Shown here one piece after another: positions 1-11,908 of a stretch of 64,000 nt of DNA. The DNA comes from Nematostella vectensis (lineage: Eukaryota; Cnidaria; Anthozoa; Actiniaria; Edwardsiidae), in the NCBI RefSeq assembly GCF_932526225.1, contig NC_064039.1, forward strand, positions 5,717,001 through 5,781,000. Reading direction: 5' to 3'. Made by a program: the position numbers and the translations under genes. Within the stretch, counting starts at the first letter, position 1. Each line of letters opens with the position of its first letter. The notes beneath the pieces were generated by a model. The model did no database searches and was not told the DNA's origin. It saw only the letters and a program-made list of their open reading frames with translations.

Positions 1-2214
1 TGCTTCATACAAGCTGCTTATGTACATAAGGCCTATAGTTCGAAACTCTTTGAATTTGGAGCATGTGAAATTCCTTAGATTCATCCTTTTGTCGGTCTTT
101 GATCACGAGGAAGCGTTTTACGTGAAGAAAAACGTTTCTAGAACTACTAGAACGTAAAGATTTCCTCTGGAGTCAAACAAGACCACTGTTAAAGATTGAT
201 ATTTTAATTCTACTATAACCATTCAACAATATCAAGCACGTTGCTACGTTAATGCCATAGCTATTAAAACAGACCGCTATCTTGTGTTTTTCTTCCTCGC
301 TAGTTGTTTTTTTTATCATTTCTTGTTCAATGTCCGGAAAGAAAGAGATGCACGCTTATGGTGCAACTCTTTTTTGCTTTGATTTAGTTATTTCTCGCTT
401 TTTCTCTCGTATTCCTATGCTATTTGCTTTGGTTACACAAGCTTTAAAATCCCTGCATCGACGAGAATGCAAATTGTTGAGCAATATTTGTGAATTCTTG
501 AATAAGAATAATAAAATTGCAACACCCAAGTCACCCCACTGCAACGACAACGAGAAGACATTTGAACAGAATTGTAGTCCATAAGAACTGTACTAACCCA
601 AACAAGCGATTTCAAGGCATTATTTTTTTTATTGTTATCATTACACACTCAGTCCTGATTTTATGTACACTTTTAGCCAAACTTATCATAGCAATAGACC
701 CATTTATGAGTAGGCTAGAGCATGTTCTCGTAATTTGGATGGATTACATATCAGTAATTTTCCCCCTGGTTCCCATTGAATCACCAAGTTTAGAAAAGCC
801 CAAATAATTTTCCATAAAGACAATATTGTAATAAACATCAAAGAGTTTCTTTACATTTTATCATATGTTTCCTTGTCAACATCTAATTTTCATAGGACGA
901 AATCTCCATACGTACTTTCGTGATTTTGCCTTTGAGCTATTTTTAAATCAGCTCAGCGGGCTGGGAACGGAGTTCGTAAAAAGGTCTAGAATCTCTGCTC
1001 TGTATGTTGCAAGTTAACACTTGGTTTTGCTGGATATGTTACTGTTTCTATCTGCTTTGTGGTAGTTGCGTCGTTTTAATTCTGAGGTATAGCGAGTTTT
1101 GTATCTATTGCTGATCCGGCACGTACTTGGCTGATCTTTTGAACTTTGAAGAACATGAGGCCCTTACCTCCCCCCGCGCGCATTCGACATCACGAGTCCT
1201 ATATAGACCTGCCCTAGATGTAAAGGGGCTTTACCATCATCTCTTTAAAACATTTCGAAGAAATTTTATATTGTCAACAGTTGTCCGAAAGAGTCATCAG
1301 TTTCTTTTGGTCGAGTGTTGAAACTTGCTGAAGGAAAACATCGATAAAATAACTAAAAGTATTGAAATTCTACAGCGTGCGATGGCATAAACTGGATATC
1401 TCTCTCGGACATCTTTTTCTCAATGGAATTGACGTGGTTATTTTTTAAACCAGTGCTCCCGTTTCCTCGTGCTTGCAGCGCTCGCAAGTTGCGTTACTTT
1501 TAGAACAAATAGTCCCCGGCTGTGCGCTATCGACAGCCCATACAATGAGTACAATAGAGGCTCTATTCTAATGAGATACAATCAGATCCAACTACATCAA
1601 AGCAAAGAAGCTGGATGCTTAGACACTTGCTGGAAAGCGCACGAAAAGTCGAGAAAATGACGACGCGCTGGAAGTTGTATGCATGAGCTGCAATATTCCC
1701 AAAAGGATTTGAGAGACACACCGTGGAAGCCCGAATGTTTACGTCACGAAGTACTTTAAACGTATCGAGAAGTGGTAGAGAACAGGCTCCTGCTACGAGC
1801 CTTAGGAAGAGAGTCTGCTGAAGGACAAACGCTTTGTTTGGGTTTAACCCCCCCCCCAAAAAAAAAATATATATTATATTTTTAGTTATATTTTATGGTA
1901 CGGCCACCACGTGACATGGCACGGCGGAAACTGATGCTTGCGACTCTCCCTCGCCCCTCCCCCCCCCTTTCCCCCCTCGGGTATCCACCACGTCGCATGG
2001 TACGGCGGAAACTGATGCTTGCGACTTTCAACAGATGACCAATCAGACGATGGACCTCTGACTTTGGACACTCGTTGTTCATCTGACAGCGAGTATGGTT
2101 AGTATACCTTAACCCAGATTTTCGGTTTGTCCAATTAGACTTCTGGCTCGAAAATGCCACTACAAGTTATCAGGGCCTGACATTAAAGGATCATTCATGT
2201 TTTGCCTTTTGTAG
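1..2214. other. Intergenic or intronic stretch, no supported gene
   Basis: No open frame here resembles a known protein, and I could not join any to the ETS exon at 2215 with consistent phase. It may be intron or upstream flank of the ETS gene, whose 5' exons (possibly encoding a Pointed domain) are not recognised. A partial direct repeat is visible: a segment at about 1897–1945 (CCACCACGTGACATGG, then CGGCGGAAACTGATGCTTGC) recurs at about 1985–2027. C- and A-homopolymer runs lie at about 1850–1868. Confidence 0.5.
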
Positions 2215-5200
2215 ACGACTCGAGACAAGGGGAGGAATCGACAAGTAGTCATGACGAACAGACGAGTGAGAAGCCTTCGCCAGGTAATTATTATATTGTA
2301 TCCAGGGATAAAGGACAGGGTTAAGTAGAAACCGGCATTTGGACTGGTGGTGATGGGTTTGGAGATGACTAATGACGGTGAAAACATGACGGCAACAACG
2401 ATGCTATGGAGGTGATCATGAAGTTTTCATAACAAACATTGATCTTTTCAGTTTCGCCCTCTTCAGAATCTCCCCTCCCAGCGAGCAATGGTGGACTGGC
2501 TCTTCCATTTCCAACCTCCTTCTACGGGTCTCGTATCTGGCCCCCGAAGAAGCAGCACCTCATGGCCTCCTATCCAAGCACTTCCCGCGCATCTGCCTCC
2601 CGCTCGCATCTATTTCCTTTACGCACAGGACTCCCACCGGTCCCACCGCTGGTATCGTCGCCCCTGCCCTCTCCCACGAGCCCCGGGGAACTACCGTACC
2701 TACCCACACTCAGTCCGACATCCAGACGTAGCTCGTCCAGCGAGGTGTCTGTAGTCGTTACTACGTCCAGTCACATGGAGCCCAAACCAGAAATCCGACT
2801 GAGCCAACAAATGCCCGACTTGAAGCTCTCGCTAGACCTCGACAGGGATATAGATCACGGACAACCTGCGCATCACGTCACGTCAAAACATGTCTCGGAG
2901 AACCCTTCACGTAACGCTACTGAGATCACGTCACGTTACGCAGAGGGCGTGATACGCCCCGCTTCCGAAAGACTTATACGACACACCAGCGAAAGCTCGT
3001 TAAATGGCGGGTATGAAACCAGGACACGGCACGTACACGAGGATGTGTCACGTCATGTAGACGCTGCTATGTCACGTCACGCACATGAAGAAATGTCACG
3101 TCACGGTAATGAGAACACGGTGAGCCACTCAACAGACGACTCGGCTTGTACAAACGGTCTCTACTCGAGGAAAAGGGAGCACTCTCCAGTCAGGGGCAAC
3201 TACAGAGAATACAACGACGCCGTGTTACCGCCCAAGAAAAGGTCGTACACTGATGCTTACAAGAAGGCCCTTCTCGACCTTGACGTGACACGCCTGAAAG
3301 AGGAAGCCGCCGGCATGATAGACCGGCCAGCTAGCAGCTCAACCGGGCCCTCCTCAAACACCAACGCTCTCGCGACATCTCCAAAATCACCTCACCAAAA
3401 TGGGTCCTCTAAAAATCCCTTCGGGAGCCTGTCCCCACGAATGAATGGCTTCTCCTTCCTTCCGACTCATGATATGTCGGCTCGGGTACCAGTCTCGGTG
3501 ATATCACCGCGTCTGCCAGGCACAAGTGCCTCCTTTGAAGGGTACAACCCGCCTTCGGTGAGAGACACTCATCTACCGCAAATGGGGCCCATGGCGGGTA
3601 GGACGAGGAGGGATGTTACTCCCCCCGCGCGGCTTGTGGATTACCATCTCTCAGGCAACGGTCTGCTTAACAACAACTCCCTAGAGAGGGGAGCACACGT
3701 GAAGTTTGTCGAGCATGAAGCTTACAGGAACGGGTATCTTACGCCGAGGCGAGGAGTTGATCGGCCCGTCCCGAATGGCCTGCATCCCGATAGACACACC
3801 TTGTCGCCAAATTCATCTGGAAGCGTGGAGGAAAACCGCCTGTCCCCAACCTCTCCGTCAAAGGAAGGCAGAAACGCTCAACCGGCGACCCGACGACGAC
3901 GCCATAGCTCCAGCTCCACTGACTCGGGAAACGAGGAATCACGGGAAGGTAGGAAGGCAAGCTTTGACCAGTTGACTGTCACGGGGAACCTGGGAAAAAA
4001 ATTACTGACGCGACGACCCTTGAGAATGTCACGCGTCATGGCAGTGAAATGTCACGTGCTTAGCGTCACGACAGTCGAAGAATGTCACGTATCTACTGTC
4101 ACGACAGTCGTGAGATGTCACCTATTAACTGTCACGACAGTCGTGGGTTGTCACGTATTTACTGTCACGACGGTCACAGAATGTCACGTACCTACTGTCA
4201 CGACGGTCATAGAATGTCACGTACCTACTGTCACAACGGTCATAAATATCACGTATCTACTGTCACGACCATCGTAGAATGTCACGCACTTACTGTCACG
4301 ACGGTCGTACAATGTCACGCACTTACTATCACGAAAGTCGTGGGATGTCACGTTTTTACTGTCACGACGGTCATAGAATGTCACGTACCCACTGTCACGA
4401 CGGTCATAGAATGTCACGTACTTACTGTCACGACGGTCGTAAAATGTGACGGATCTACTGTCACGACAGTCGTGAGATGTCACATATTTACTGTCACGAC
4501 GGTCATAGAATGTCACGTATTACCTTGTCACGACGGTCATAGAATGTCACGTACCTACTGTCACAACGGTCATAGAATGTCACGTACCTACTGTCACGAC
4601 GGTCATAGAATGTCACGTACCTACTGTCACGACGGTCATAGAATGTCACGTATCACCTGTCACGACGGTCATAGAATGCACGTACCTTTTGTCACGACGG
4701 TCATAGAATGTCACGTACCTACTGTCACAACGGTCATAGAATGTCAAACACTGTCACGATAGTCGTCCGGGCACACGGCGGTCATAGAATGTCATGTACT
4801 TTCAAAATGGCGCATGTTCACGCATGGTCACGACGCTTCTAGCATACCACGCTCTGACCAGTTGTAATGACTGCCTCCGAAAGCTGCGGAGGGGGGGGGG
4901 GGGGGGGGGGGGGTAAGGAGGGAAGCATCGACATAAAACATATGGCGGCAGGTCAATCTGTGTAAAATTCCACACACATCTTCTAAAATGTCCTCGCTGC
5001 CACCACGTGACATGTAAATATGTTGCGTTGTTTCCAGCTGGTTCATCGAAGTCCGCTAACGCAGCGAAAAAGCCACCTGGTAGAAGAAAACGTAAGTAGA
5101 GTGCAAGCAACTTCATACAATATTACTCGATATAACGATGATATCAATAACTGTTACCATTTCAGCTACAGAAAATATGTGAGAAATAATCTTAATTTTC

Positions 5201-5737
5201 TACATATAAAGATGCGTCATCTCAACATCATATTTAAGGAACTTAAACTATATCCCCCAATATGTGGTTGAACAACTTCAACTTGTTTCAAGTTTATTTT
5301 TTAATCATTTAATCATAGGTGACGCGGTACAATTGCACAGTTGCCTTTAGATGGCTTTATTCATTTGCATTTCTGTTCTGTTAATGGTCGTTTGCTGCGC
5401 CATAACCCTTATCGTATCATTGCTGATTTCAGAAACGCGCTCGCTGCATCTGTGGGAATTTTTGAAAGAACTACTGGAGAACGAGGAGACCTGTCCACGC
5501 TACATCACGTGGATATCACGTGAAGAAGGCGTCTTCCGATTGGTCAATTCCGGTGCGGTCGCCAAGCTTTGGGGTCAGCGGAAGAACAGAAGGAACATGA
5601 ATTACGAGAAGATGTCCCGGGCCCTGCGGTACTACTACGAGAGGCACATTCTTGAGAGGGTGCCCGGACAGAGGCTCATTTACAAGTTTGCCGCTGACAC
5701 GATGCGGGACTGTAACTTCAGCTTCATGAAGAAGTAA
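2215..5737 (+). CDS. ETS-domain transcription factor, ELF/ESE-like (5' end missing)
   Basis: Nuclear DNA-binding regulator of the ETS family. Four coding exons join in phase: 2215–2283, 2452–3948, 5038–5091 and 5433–5737 (stop TAA at 5735–5737), giving 640 visible residues. The large second exon encodes a Ser/Pro/Arg/His-rich, probably disordered region with several SPxSP-type sites. It includes a local M/V-S-R-H repeat (about 3045–3110). The 54-bp third exon encodes a Lys/Arg segment with PPGRRK, similar to the AT-hook that precedes the ETS domain in ELF and ELF3-type factors. The last exon holds a complete winged-helix ETS domain: LWEFLKELL, then [20 protein letters not shown] with the two invariant recognition-helix arginines, [11 protein letters not shown] and RLIYKF. 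'ILERV' resembles ESE factors and 'TCPRYI.W..RE' resembles ELF factors, so I do not choose between them. No initiator Met exon was found; the first exon listed begins in phase 1, so at least one upstream exon exists. Confidence 0.93.
4018..4795. repeat. 33-bp minisatellite in ETS intron (TGTCACG-rich)
   Basis: About 22 imperfect head-to-tail copies of a 33-bp unit built from TGTCACGACGGTCATAGAA followed by TGTCACGTACCTAC. It lies wholly within the intron 3949–5037. Because the unit is a multiple of three, long open frames run through it on both strands; these are artefacts. A G-homopolymer follows at about 4888–4913. Each unit carries TGTCAC and CACGTA cores. The ATGTCACG core also occurs repeatedly in the preceding coding exon. 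Confidence 0.9.
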
Positions 5738-7324
5738 GAAGAAAGTGTACAAAGGAAATATTTTTGTATAACAGCGGTTTGATATTGGAAAGCGGGAAAC
5801 TGAAGCAGTGTCTAGAAGCTGTCCTCATTTATTACCAGAATTTATTTTTGTTATCGCATGATGTCTTGGATTTAATATCTGTGCTGGATTATGGATACTT
5901 CAGTTTTATGAAGTCATTGTTTTGAAAGCTATCAAATTATAGAGGAACCTATACATCGTGGATGTCTTCCTTGTATAACAATCATAGCGTTATGCAACAA
6001 GCGTGACTATGATAGCGTCACGCAATAACCGTGACAATCACGACTCGCGTGACATCAAGTCAGCGAAGTCATCGAGGATGATCGTCATGGTCATGGATTA
6101 TGTCATATGCTTGGCTAACTTTAATTACGGTGTATTTGAGGTGTGCGATTTGGTGTGCGACGGATCTGTTGCTGGCTTGACCCGTATGTGACGTTACAGT
6201 TTCGTGACGACTTATGTTACGTGGCAACAAGCTAGTCCTATAGCCAAACAGTAATGGCGTTAGATTTTTGGTAACACAACGGCGTTACGTTGTGTAACGG
6301 AAATAGTAAGGCTACTGTTTATGTTGTTATAGCTATAACGTACAATCGAAATCGTTTGGTAGGGCTCATTTGGTTAATTCTATATATTTTCAAGTGTACC
6401 TTTCATCATCGCAATCATCAACTTATTTCTTATACACACTAAGTGTTTACTCGCTGTAAATATTATATAAGACATTTCTTGAATATCGGTTTGTGATAGC
6501 AAGGCTTGATAACGGTCTTTTAACGTTTTCATTATATAGAAATTTAAAATTTCAAGCATTAAAATTAATCTTTGCGCGTTACGTGAAACGCTGACCTCGA
6601 TTAGCATGAGATCGCGGGCCCTCTTTTGTTTGTCTGTTTATTATTTTATTTTTATTATTTTTATTTTTTTGCGGCGAAACAAACTGGACGAGGGGGAGGG
6701 TGTAAGGAGGGGGTGGCTATTTCTCCCTCCCCCCTTCTCTTCCCCAGCTCTCGCTCGTCCAAGTAGTTCGAGATTGAGTAAACGTCTGCAAGCTGGTTAG
6801 CTATGAGCTGGCGTAGCTGGGAAACGGTATCCTCTGTGGATGCTTTTGGCGGCTTTTTTGGGTGTTCTCCTTAAAGGAATGGCATGCTTTGTTGCTTTTT
6901 ATCTGCTTTCTGTGGAAACTGTCTATCGTACGTTTGGGGCCAAGTCATGTTAACGGCAGATGGTTTGCAATTTAATATTATCAAAACATTATTTTTCTAT
7001 CAAAAAATAACTTTAATAAATATTTCATTAACGCATGGTATTTTTGTTTATTGGGAGGGAATATAATGGATAAATCTCTACAAACTCTCTTACATTCCGT
7101 CTACTAAAGAAAAAAAGGCCCTCCCAATTCGGTGATTCTCGGATGATACCCTTCGGTAACTCTCGGATGTCCCTCGGTTACTCTATCGTTACCCTTCATT
7201 ATCCCTTTGGAATTGCCACTATCTAGACTCTCATGTTCACATATGTCCAATTACACATCCGGAGCCCGACTCCAGTCGTAAACAATCAGATCACGGCGAC
7301 TTTTTTAGTCCTCCTACTTTCTCC
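5738..7324. other. ETS 3' flank, no further gene seen
   Basis: This probably contains the 3' UTR of the ETS gene. The only canonical AATAAA I noted is at 7015–7020, about 1.3 kb after the stop. A local cluster of GTGACG/GTTACG motifs lies at about 6000–6300. Short open frames here look random. Confidence 0.5.
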
Positions 7325-8505
7325 ACCTATAACGGGGTCCCCTGTGGTATTTTCTGCCTCCATCCTCCCTTATAACGGGGTTCCCTGTGGTATTTTTTGC
7401 CTCCATAACGGGGTTTCCTGTGTAATTTTCTGTCTCCATCCTCCCTTATAACCGGGTTACCTGTGGTATTTTCCCACTCCACCTTTAACGGGGTTTCTTG
7501 TAATATTTTCTGCCTCCATCCTCCCTTATAACGTGGCTCCCTGTGTAATTTTCTGCCTCCATCCTCCCTTATAACGGTGTTCCCTGTGATATTTTCTGCC
7601 TCCATCCTCCCTTATAACGGGGTTCCCTGTGGTATTTTTTGCCTCCATAACGGGGTTTCCTGTGTAATTTTCTGTCTCCATCCTCCCTTATAACCGGGTT
7701 ACCTGTGGTATTTTCCCACTCCACCTTTAACGGGGTTTCTTGTAATATTTTCTGCCTCCATCCTCCCTTATAACGTGGCTCCCTGTGTAATTTTCTGCCT
7801 CCATCCTCCCTTATAACGGTGTTCCCTGTGATATTTTCTGCCTCCATCCTCCCTTATAACGGGGTTCCCTGTGGTATTTTTTGCCTCCATAACGGGGTTT
7901 CCTGTGTAATTTTCTGTCTCCATCCTCCCTTATAACCGGGTTACCTGTGGTATTTTCCCACTCCACCTTTAACGGGGTTTCTTGTAATATTTTCTGCCTC
8001 CATCCTCCCTTATAACGTGGCTCCCTGTGTAATTTTCTGCCTCCATCCTCCCTTATAACGATGTTCCCTGTGATATTTTCTGCCTCCATCCTCCCTTATA
8101 ACGGGGTTACCTGTGGTATTTTCTGCCTCCCTTATAACGGGGTTCCCTGTGGTATTTTCTGCCTCCATCCTCCCTTATATCGTGGTTTCCTGTGTTATTT
8201 TCTGCCTCCATCCTCCCTTATAACGGGGTTTCCTGTGGTATTTTCTGCCTCCATCCTCCCTTATAACGGGGTTACCTGTGGTATTTTCTGCCTCCCTTAT
8301 AACGGGGTTACCTGTGGTATTTTCTGCCTCCCTCCTCTTTATAACGGGGTTCCCTGTGGTATTTTCTGCCTCCATCCTCCCTTATAACGGGGTTTCCTGT
8401 GTTATTTCCTGCCGCCATCCTCCCTTATAACGGGGTTTCCTGTGGAATTTTCTGCCTCCATCCTCCCCTATAACGGGGTTTCCTGTGGTATTTTCTGACT
8501 TCACA
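7325..8505. repeat. Satellite with 242-bp higher-order repeat
   Basis: Tandem array of a roughly 38–43-bp unit (CCTCCCTTATAACGGGGTT, then CCTGTGGTATTTTCTG). In the left two thirds, blocks of six variant units repeat as a 242-bp higher-order unit: the same variant order starts near 7327, 7569 and 7811. The right third (about 8090–8505) is simple, less ordered repeats. Open frames of 92 aa on the minus strand recur every 242 bp and are repeat artefacts. Confidence 0.92.
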
Positions 8506-9473
8506 ATCACCGAATCACATCACGTAAATAGGGTTTCCTGTGGTATTATTTTCAAATAACGTCTTATAGCGGGGCTCCCTTCTATGGGATTTTCTTCTGT
8601 TGCGCCTTAATAGTATTTGCGGTGACTCCATAGCTTGGCACAGCTTGAAGACTCACAAAATCTATATAAATGCAATCTCATAATCTCCTTTTCGCAAACT
8701 GTCTGCGAACACTGCACGGACAATAAAGAATTCTATTTGATGTGATTTTTGTTTTGTTTTGTTTTTTTATTGCATAAAAATACATTGTTCTAAAGTATAC
8801 ACGAGGTCCCAAGTCATGTCGGAGCTCGAAAATGGTCGTTACCCGGGCTTAATTTTTTCCGCTGCCTGGATCCTCTAGCGCATGAACAAGAAGGATCTGA
8901 CTGTTTAGCAAGCAGAAGCTCGAAAAAGTGATCTGAGGACGCGTCTGCTTAGGGTATTCTCATGATGGCTGGCTGATGAATAACTTCATAAGGGAAAATG
9001 CTTAAAAAATTTCTATCAACCACTCCTTTGTTATTGTTTATCGTTATATATAACGGTTTATTCGCAGAGAAACTTCAAAATCAGTCTACGAATGAAGTCA
9101 GATACGTTATTGACGATATTTGATTGAATTTATCTTTGGTTACTTGGTTGAATGAGCCGATGGAAATGGTTTCCTTGAGCGACTCGCCATTGAGCGGGTA
9201 TGGCGCGTTTTCAAGGGTCAAAATTAATGTTGAGTGTAACGCATGAAATTACTTACGAATTTAAAACTTTTCATATTATTTGAATAACCTATTGAAACTT
9301 TTCGAATGATTTGATAATCGAACTAAAACTCCATGCATTATTTGACTACTGGTTTAAACTTTTCACATTATTTGAATATCGAATTCAACCATATTTCGTT
9401 CTCTGAGTATCGAACCGAAAACTTTATGCATTATTTACTATTGGTACTTTCCGCATTATTTGAATAGCGAACC
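8506..9473. other. AT-rich spacer with degenerate repeats
   Basis: No gene seen. An AATAAA lies at 8722–8727. From about 9258 to 9475 a degenerate unit of roughly 50–55 bp (core CATTATTTGAATA(A/T)CGAA) recurs four to five times just before the first hammerhead array. Confidence 0.5.
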
Positions 9474-9500
9474 ACGTGATGCCAATTGTGCGGATCACAA

Positions 9501-9558
9501 CCGGCTATGCCATGCTGACGAGTCCTAATAAGGACGAAACAGCTGTCCATGGTTGCCG
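9501..9558 (+). ncRNA. Type I hammerhead ribozyme, copy 1
   Basis: The core reads CTGACGAG, stem II TCC–loop TAATAA–GGA, then CGAAAC. A very short stem III (A-U, C-G around loop AGCT) precedes the cleavage triplet GTC at 9545–9547. Stem I is formed by CCATG (9510–9514) with CATGG (9548–9552), an internal loop, then CGGC (9502–9505) with GCCG (9555–9558). All invariant core bases are present. Cleavage is expected after 9547. The two-base-pair stem III predicts weak activity as a monomer and better activity as a dimer, as for other short-stem-III type I hammerheads. Confidence 0.93.
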
Positions 9559-9856
9559 AACTGCACGGGTAATAGACTGTGCTAGCGTCCCGTCTTGGCC
9601 CGACTGGTGCCAATGTGTGTGTGCTAGTGTGCTTTTAAAGTCCACATTTATGTATACATACTCGCAAGGATAGTTTGGCTATCCGACGAAGTTTTAGACT
9701 AGCAAAGGTCGCATGCGTGATCCGCACAATTGGCATCACGCTAGCCCGGTCGCAGCTCTAGATCCCACATGGATCTAAGCTGTGGTTTAAAGCACTTCGA
9801 TCGAGTTGAAGTCGCCCTGCAGTTTTTTTTTTGCCGATAAGTTTAACTGAGGCAAA

Positions 9857-9914
9857 CCGGCTATGCCATGCTGACGAGTCCTAATAAGGACGAAACAGCT
9901 GTCCATGGTTGCCG
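9857..9914 (+). ncRNA. Type I hammerhead ribozyme, copy 2
   Basis: Identical core and stem organisation to copy 1, with GTC at 9901–9903 and predicted cleavage after 9903, exactly 356 nt downstream of the first site. The preceding sequence (T-run, then GTTTAACTGAGGCAAA) is the normal internal context of the unit, unlike copy 1, which abuts an inverted fragment. Confidence 0.93.
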
Positions 9915-10113
9915 AACTGCACGGGTAACAGACTGTGCTAGCGTCCCGTCTTGGCCCGACTGGTGCCAATGTGTGTGTGCTAGTGTGCTTTTAAAGTCCA
10001 CATTTATGTATACATACTCGCAAGGATAGTTTGGCTATCCGACGGAGTTTTAGACTAGCAAAGGTCGCATGCGTGATCCGCACAATTGGCATCACGCTAG
10101 CCCGGGCGCAGCA

Positions 10114-11420
10114 TCCGCTATATGAAACTTGCGCATTCGCTAAAAAGACCGCTGATCTGCATGAAATAAAAATACAAATCAACCGACTGGGAAGCCTGTG
10201 GTGTGTGGACACGAAAAATCATATGCGATACCAAGATTAGAATCCGGTCGCTGCGCTCCCTTCGAGCAATTAAAATTTAAGGCAAAAAAACAGGCACTGG
10301 TTTCCGCTTGGGGGAACGTTTTTCCTTCCTCCGTGCTCGTATTTTGTCGCCATTTTGGATAACTTTCCACAAGCACTTATTGAAATGAACCTTGATCCTT
10401 ACACGGATCGTTTTGTCTCATGAAGCTCGCATCCAACTACAACGGTGCCATCATTCCCTGTTTTAATAGTTTGTCTGTAGTGCCACCAATTACACCGGAA
10501 CTTGTAGTCTGTTTTTTGAACACAAGGAAACGGTGCCCACGAACATTGAACATTAACTGGACATCTGTTGCAAGTAACGGTTAAGTTCGTTTTAGATTTA
10601 TTGTATGTTACGACAAAGTAAAACGTACAGGATTGGAAAGGAAAGGAATTCAAGACTGCTTGCGCATTTATAATTATTTTCATCGTACGTATTTTTCTAG
10701 CGCTACCAGCCACTAGCAACTTCTTGTAGCGTTGTCATCTCCCTTGAAACTCAAATACAGGAAGTACAAATCTATAAAATAGCCCTTTTTTATCCTTTCC
10801 GATTAGGATTCCGGTGAAGGATGCTTCTACTTCTCGGCCTTACTCCGAGCATTTTCCTATTTTGTAAATACTTCTAGTCTTATTCTTATAATCCCTTGAC
10901 AAAAATCAGAAAACGTTAATACAGTGTATAAAAAAAAAGAATTGAACTATAACGAAAATTACTATAAAAACAAATCCAGAAAGACGATAATGTCGGGCCT
11001 ACCTGGCAAGAAAAAAGGTGAAATAGGTCTTCCAAACAGCTAAGGTCACAGGCAGCCCAAGTACATTATAAGTAAATTTTTTACCGTATGATGAATAAGA
11101 TGAAATACAGTGCTTATATGGCTTCGAAATTGTTTGAAAATCATCACAGAGTTCCTGAAAATAGTGAAAAATAAAAGTATAAGTCTTAACTTAACTTGTC
11201 CTGTCGTTATTTGATGATTTGGAAGCCTAGAAGTTAGTCGAAGATATCTCCCTCAAACCAGAGGGAAAGGCTACAAGTTGATTTGTTAGAACACCGACAC
11301 TACGACCGAATTTTTTCGAAAAATAACCGCTCGATCGGCGGTTTTTCCACTCCACACGATCCATCTTGGATGTTCTTACTTTCTACTCTACATATAAGCG
11401 CCGCCTCCATTTATTTTTGG
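10114..11420. other. Spacer between ribozyme arrays, no gene recognised
   Basis: A 106-aa minus-strand open frame at 10399–10719 has no family features I recognise. Sequence is AT-rich with no clear tandem repeats. No tRNA, snRNA or transposase coding was recognised. Confidence 0.45.
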
Positions 11421-11908
11421 TTTAATTAGTTCCCGACGGCTAACACTAGTGTTATTTCCATAGGTTGAACGAACGAAGTTTCAAGCCAAAGGCTTCTTTG
11501 AGCGTATCACAAAAAAAAAATTCCTTCACAAAACAGCAGCAAAAACCATTGCCAGTCGGCTAAATATGGACATGAAAATGCAGCCTTAATAGATTAGAGG
11601 AAATCGGTGGTTGGATATCTCATACAATTTTCATTCTAGTGCGGTAAGGACAGTTTTCCCCACTTGGAAAAAACATCATCCAGCAGTTCGGGCAATCGTT
11701 CTCGGCGGGAAAAAAATCGTCACGATTTTCAACCACCGACACCTGAAATCTAATAATGTCCTAGCCGCTGCATGTTTTTAACTCGTCTGGCAATGAATTT
11801 CATCAGGTTTTTCGCTGCTGTTTTGTGAAGGCAAAACTCTCTGCCCTACTCTCAAAGACGCCTTTCGCTTAAAACTTCGTTTTTCAACCTAGGGAACTAA
11901 TTAAACAA
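11421..11908. mobile_element. Foldback / MITE-like long inverted repeat
   Basis: The outer ends GTTTAATTAGTTCCC (about 11430) and GGGAACTAATTAAAC (about 11889) are complementary. Imperfect complementarity continues inward: GAAGTTTCAAGC with its partner near 11870, TTCACAAAACAGCAGC (11523) with GCTGCTGTTTTGTGAA (11813), and TAGATTAGAGG (11590) with its partner near 11747. The whole about 480 bp is therefore a degraded palindrome centred near 11665. No coding capacity is seen. It lies between the two inverted hammerhead arrays. Confidence 0.75.

Larger units (their letters stand above)
9474..10113 (+). mobile_element. Retrozyme-like tandem array A with two hammerhead ribozymes
   Basis: The array holds one complete 356-nt unit (cleavage site to cleavage site, 9548–9903), flanked by a second HHR-bearing unit truncated near 10113. 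Each unit has a type I hammerhead, then hairpins such as GGATAG/CTATCC (about 9668–9685), AGCTCTAGATCC with its complement, and GCACTTCGATC with its complement, and a T-run before the next ribozyme. Units of a few hundred nt with one hammerhead per unit in short tandem arrays match the non-autonomous elements called retrozymes, whose RNAs self-cleave and circularise. That is family knowledge; transcription here is not shown. No protein is encoded. The left edge (9474–9498) is an inverted copy of an internal segment (GTGATCCGCACAATTGGCA, about 9717–9740 and 10073–10097). Confidence 0.85.

Noticed and set aside
1127-1321. 64-aa frame as an upstream ETS exon
   Set aside because: No splice sites in suitable phase and no resemblance to a Pointed domain or activation region.
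4082-4762. 226-aa open frame rich in Cys-His-Asp
   Set aside because: It is the 33-bp intronic minisatellite read in frame; the cysteines and histidines come from TGTCAC.
7327-8089. Three 92-aa minus-strand open frames, nearly identical
   Set aside because: They recur every 242 bp with the satellite and have no start context or protein family features; they are artefacts of repeat period.
10828-10850. ACTTCTCGGCCTTA, similar to the start of U2 snRNA
   Set aside because: The match is about 12 nt only. The branch-point-binding region and the rest of U2 are missing.
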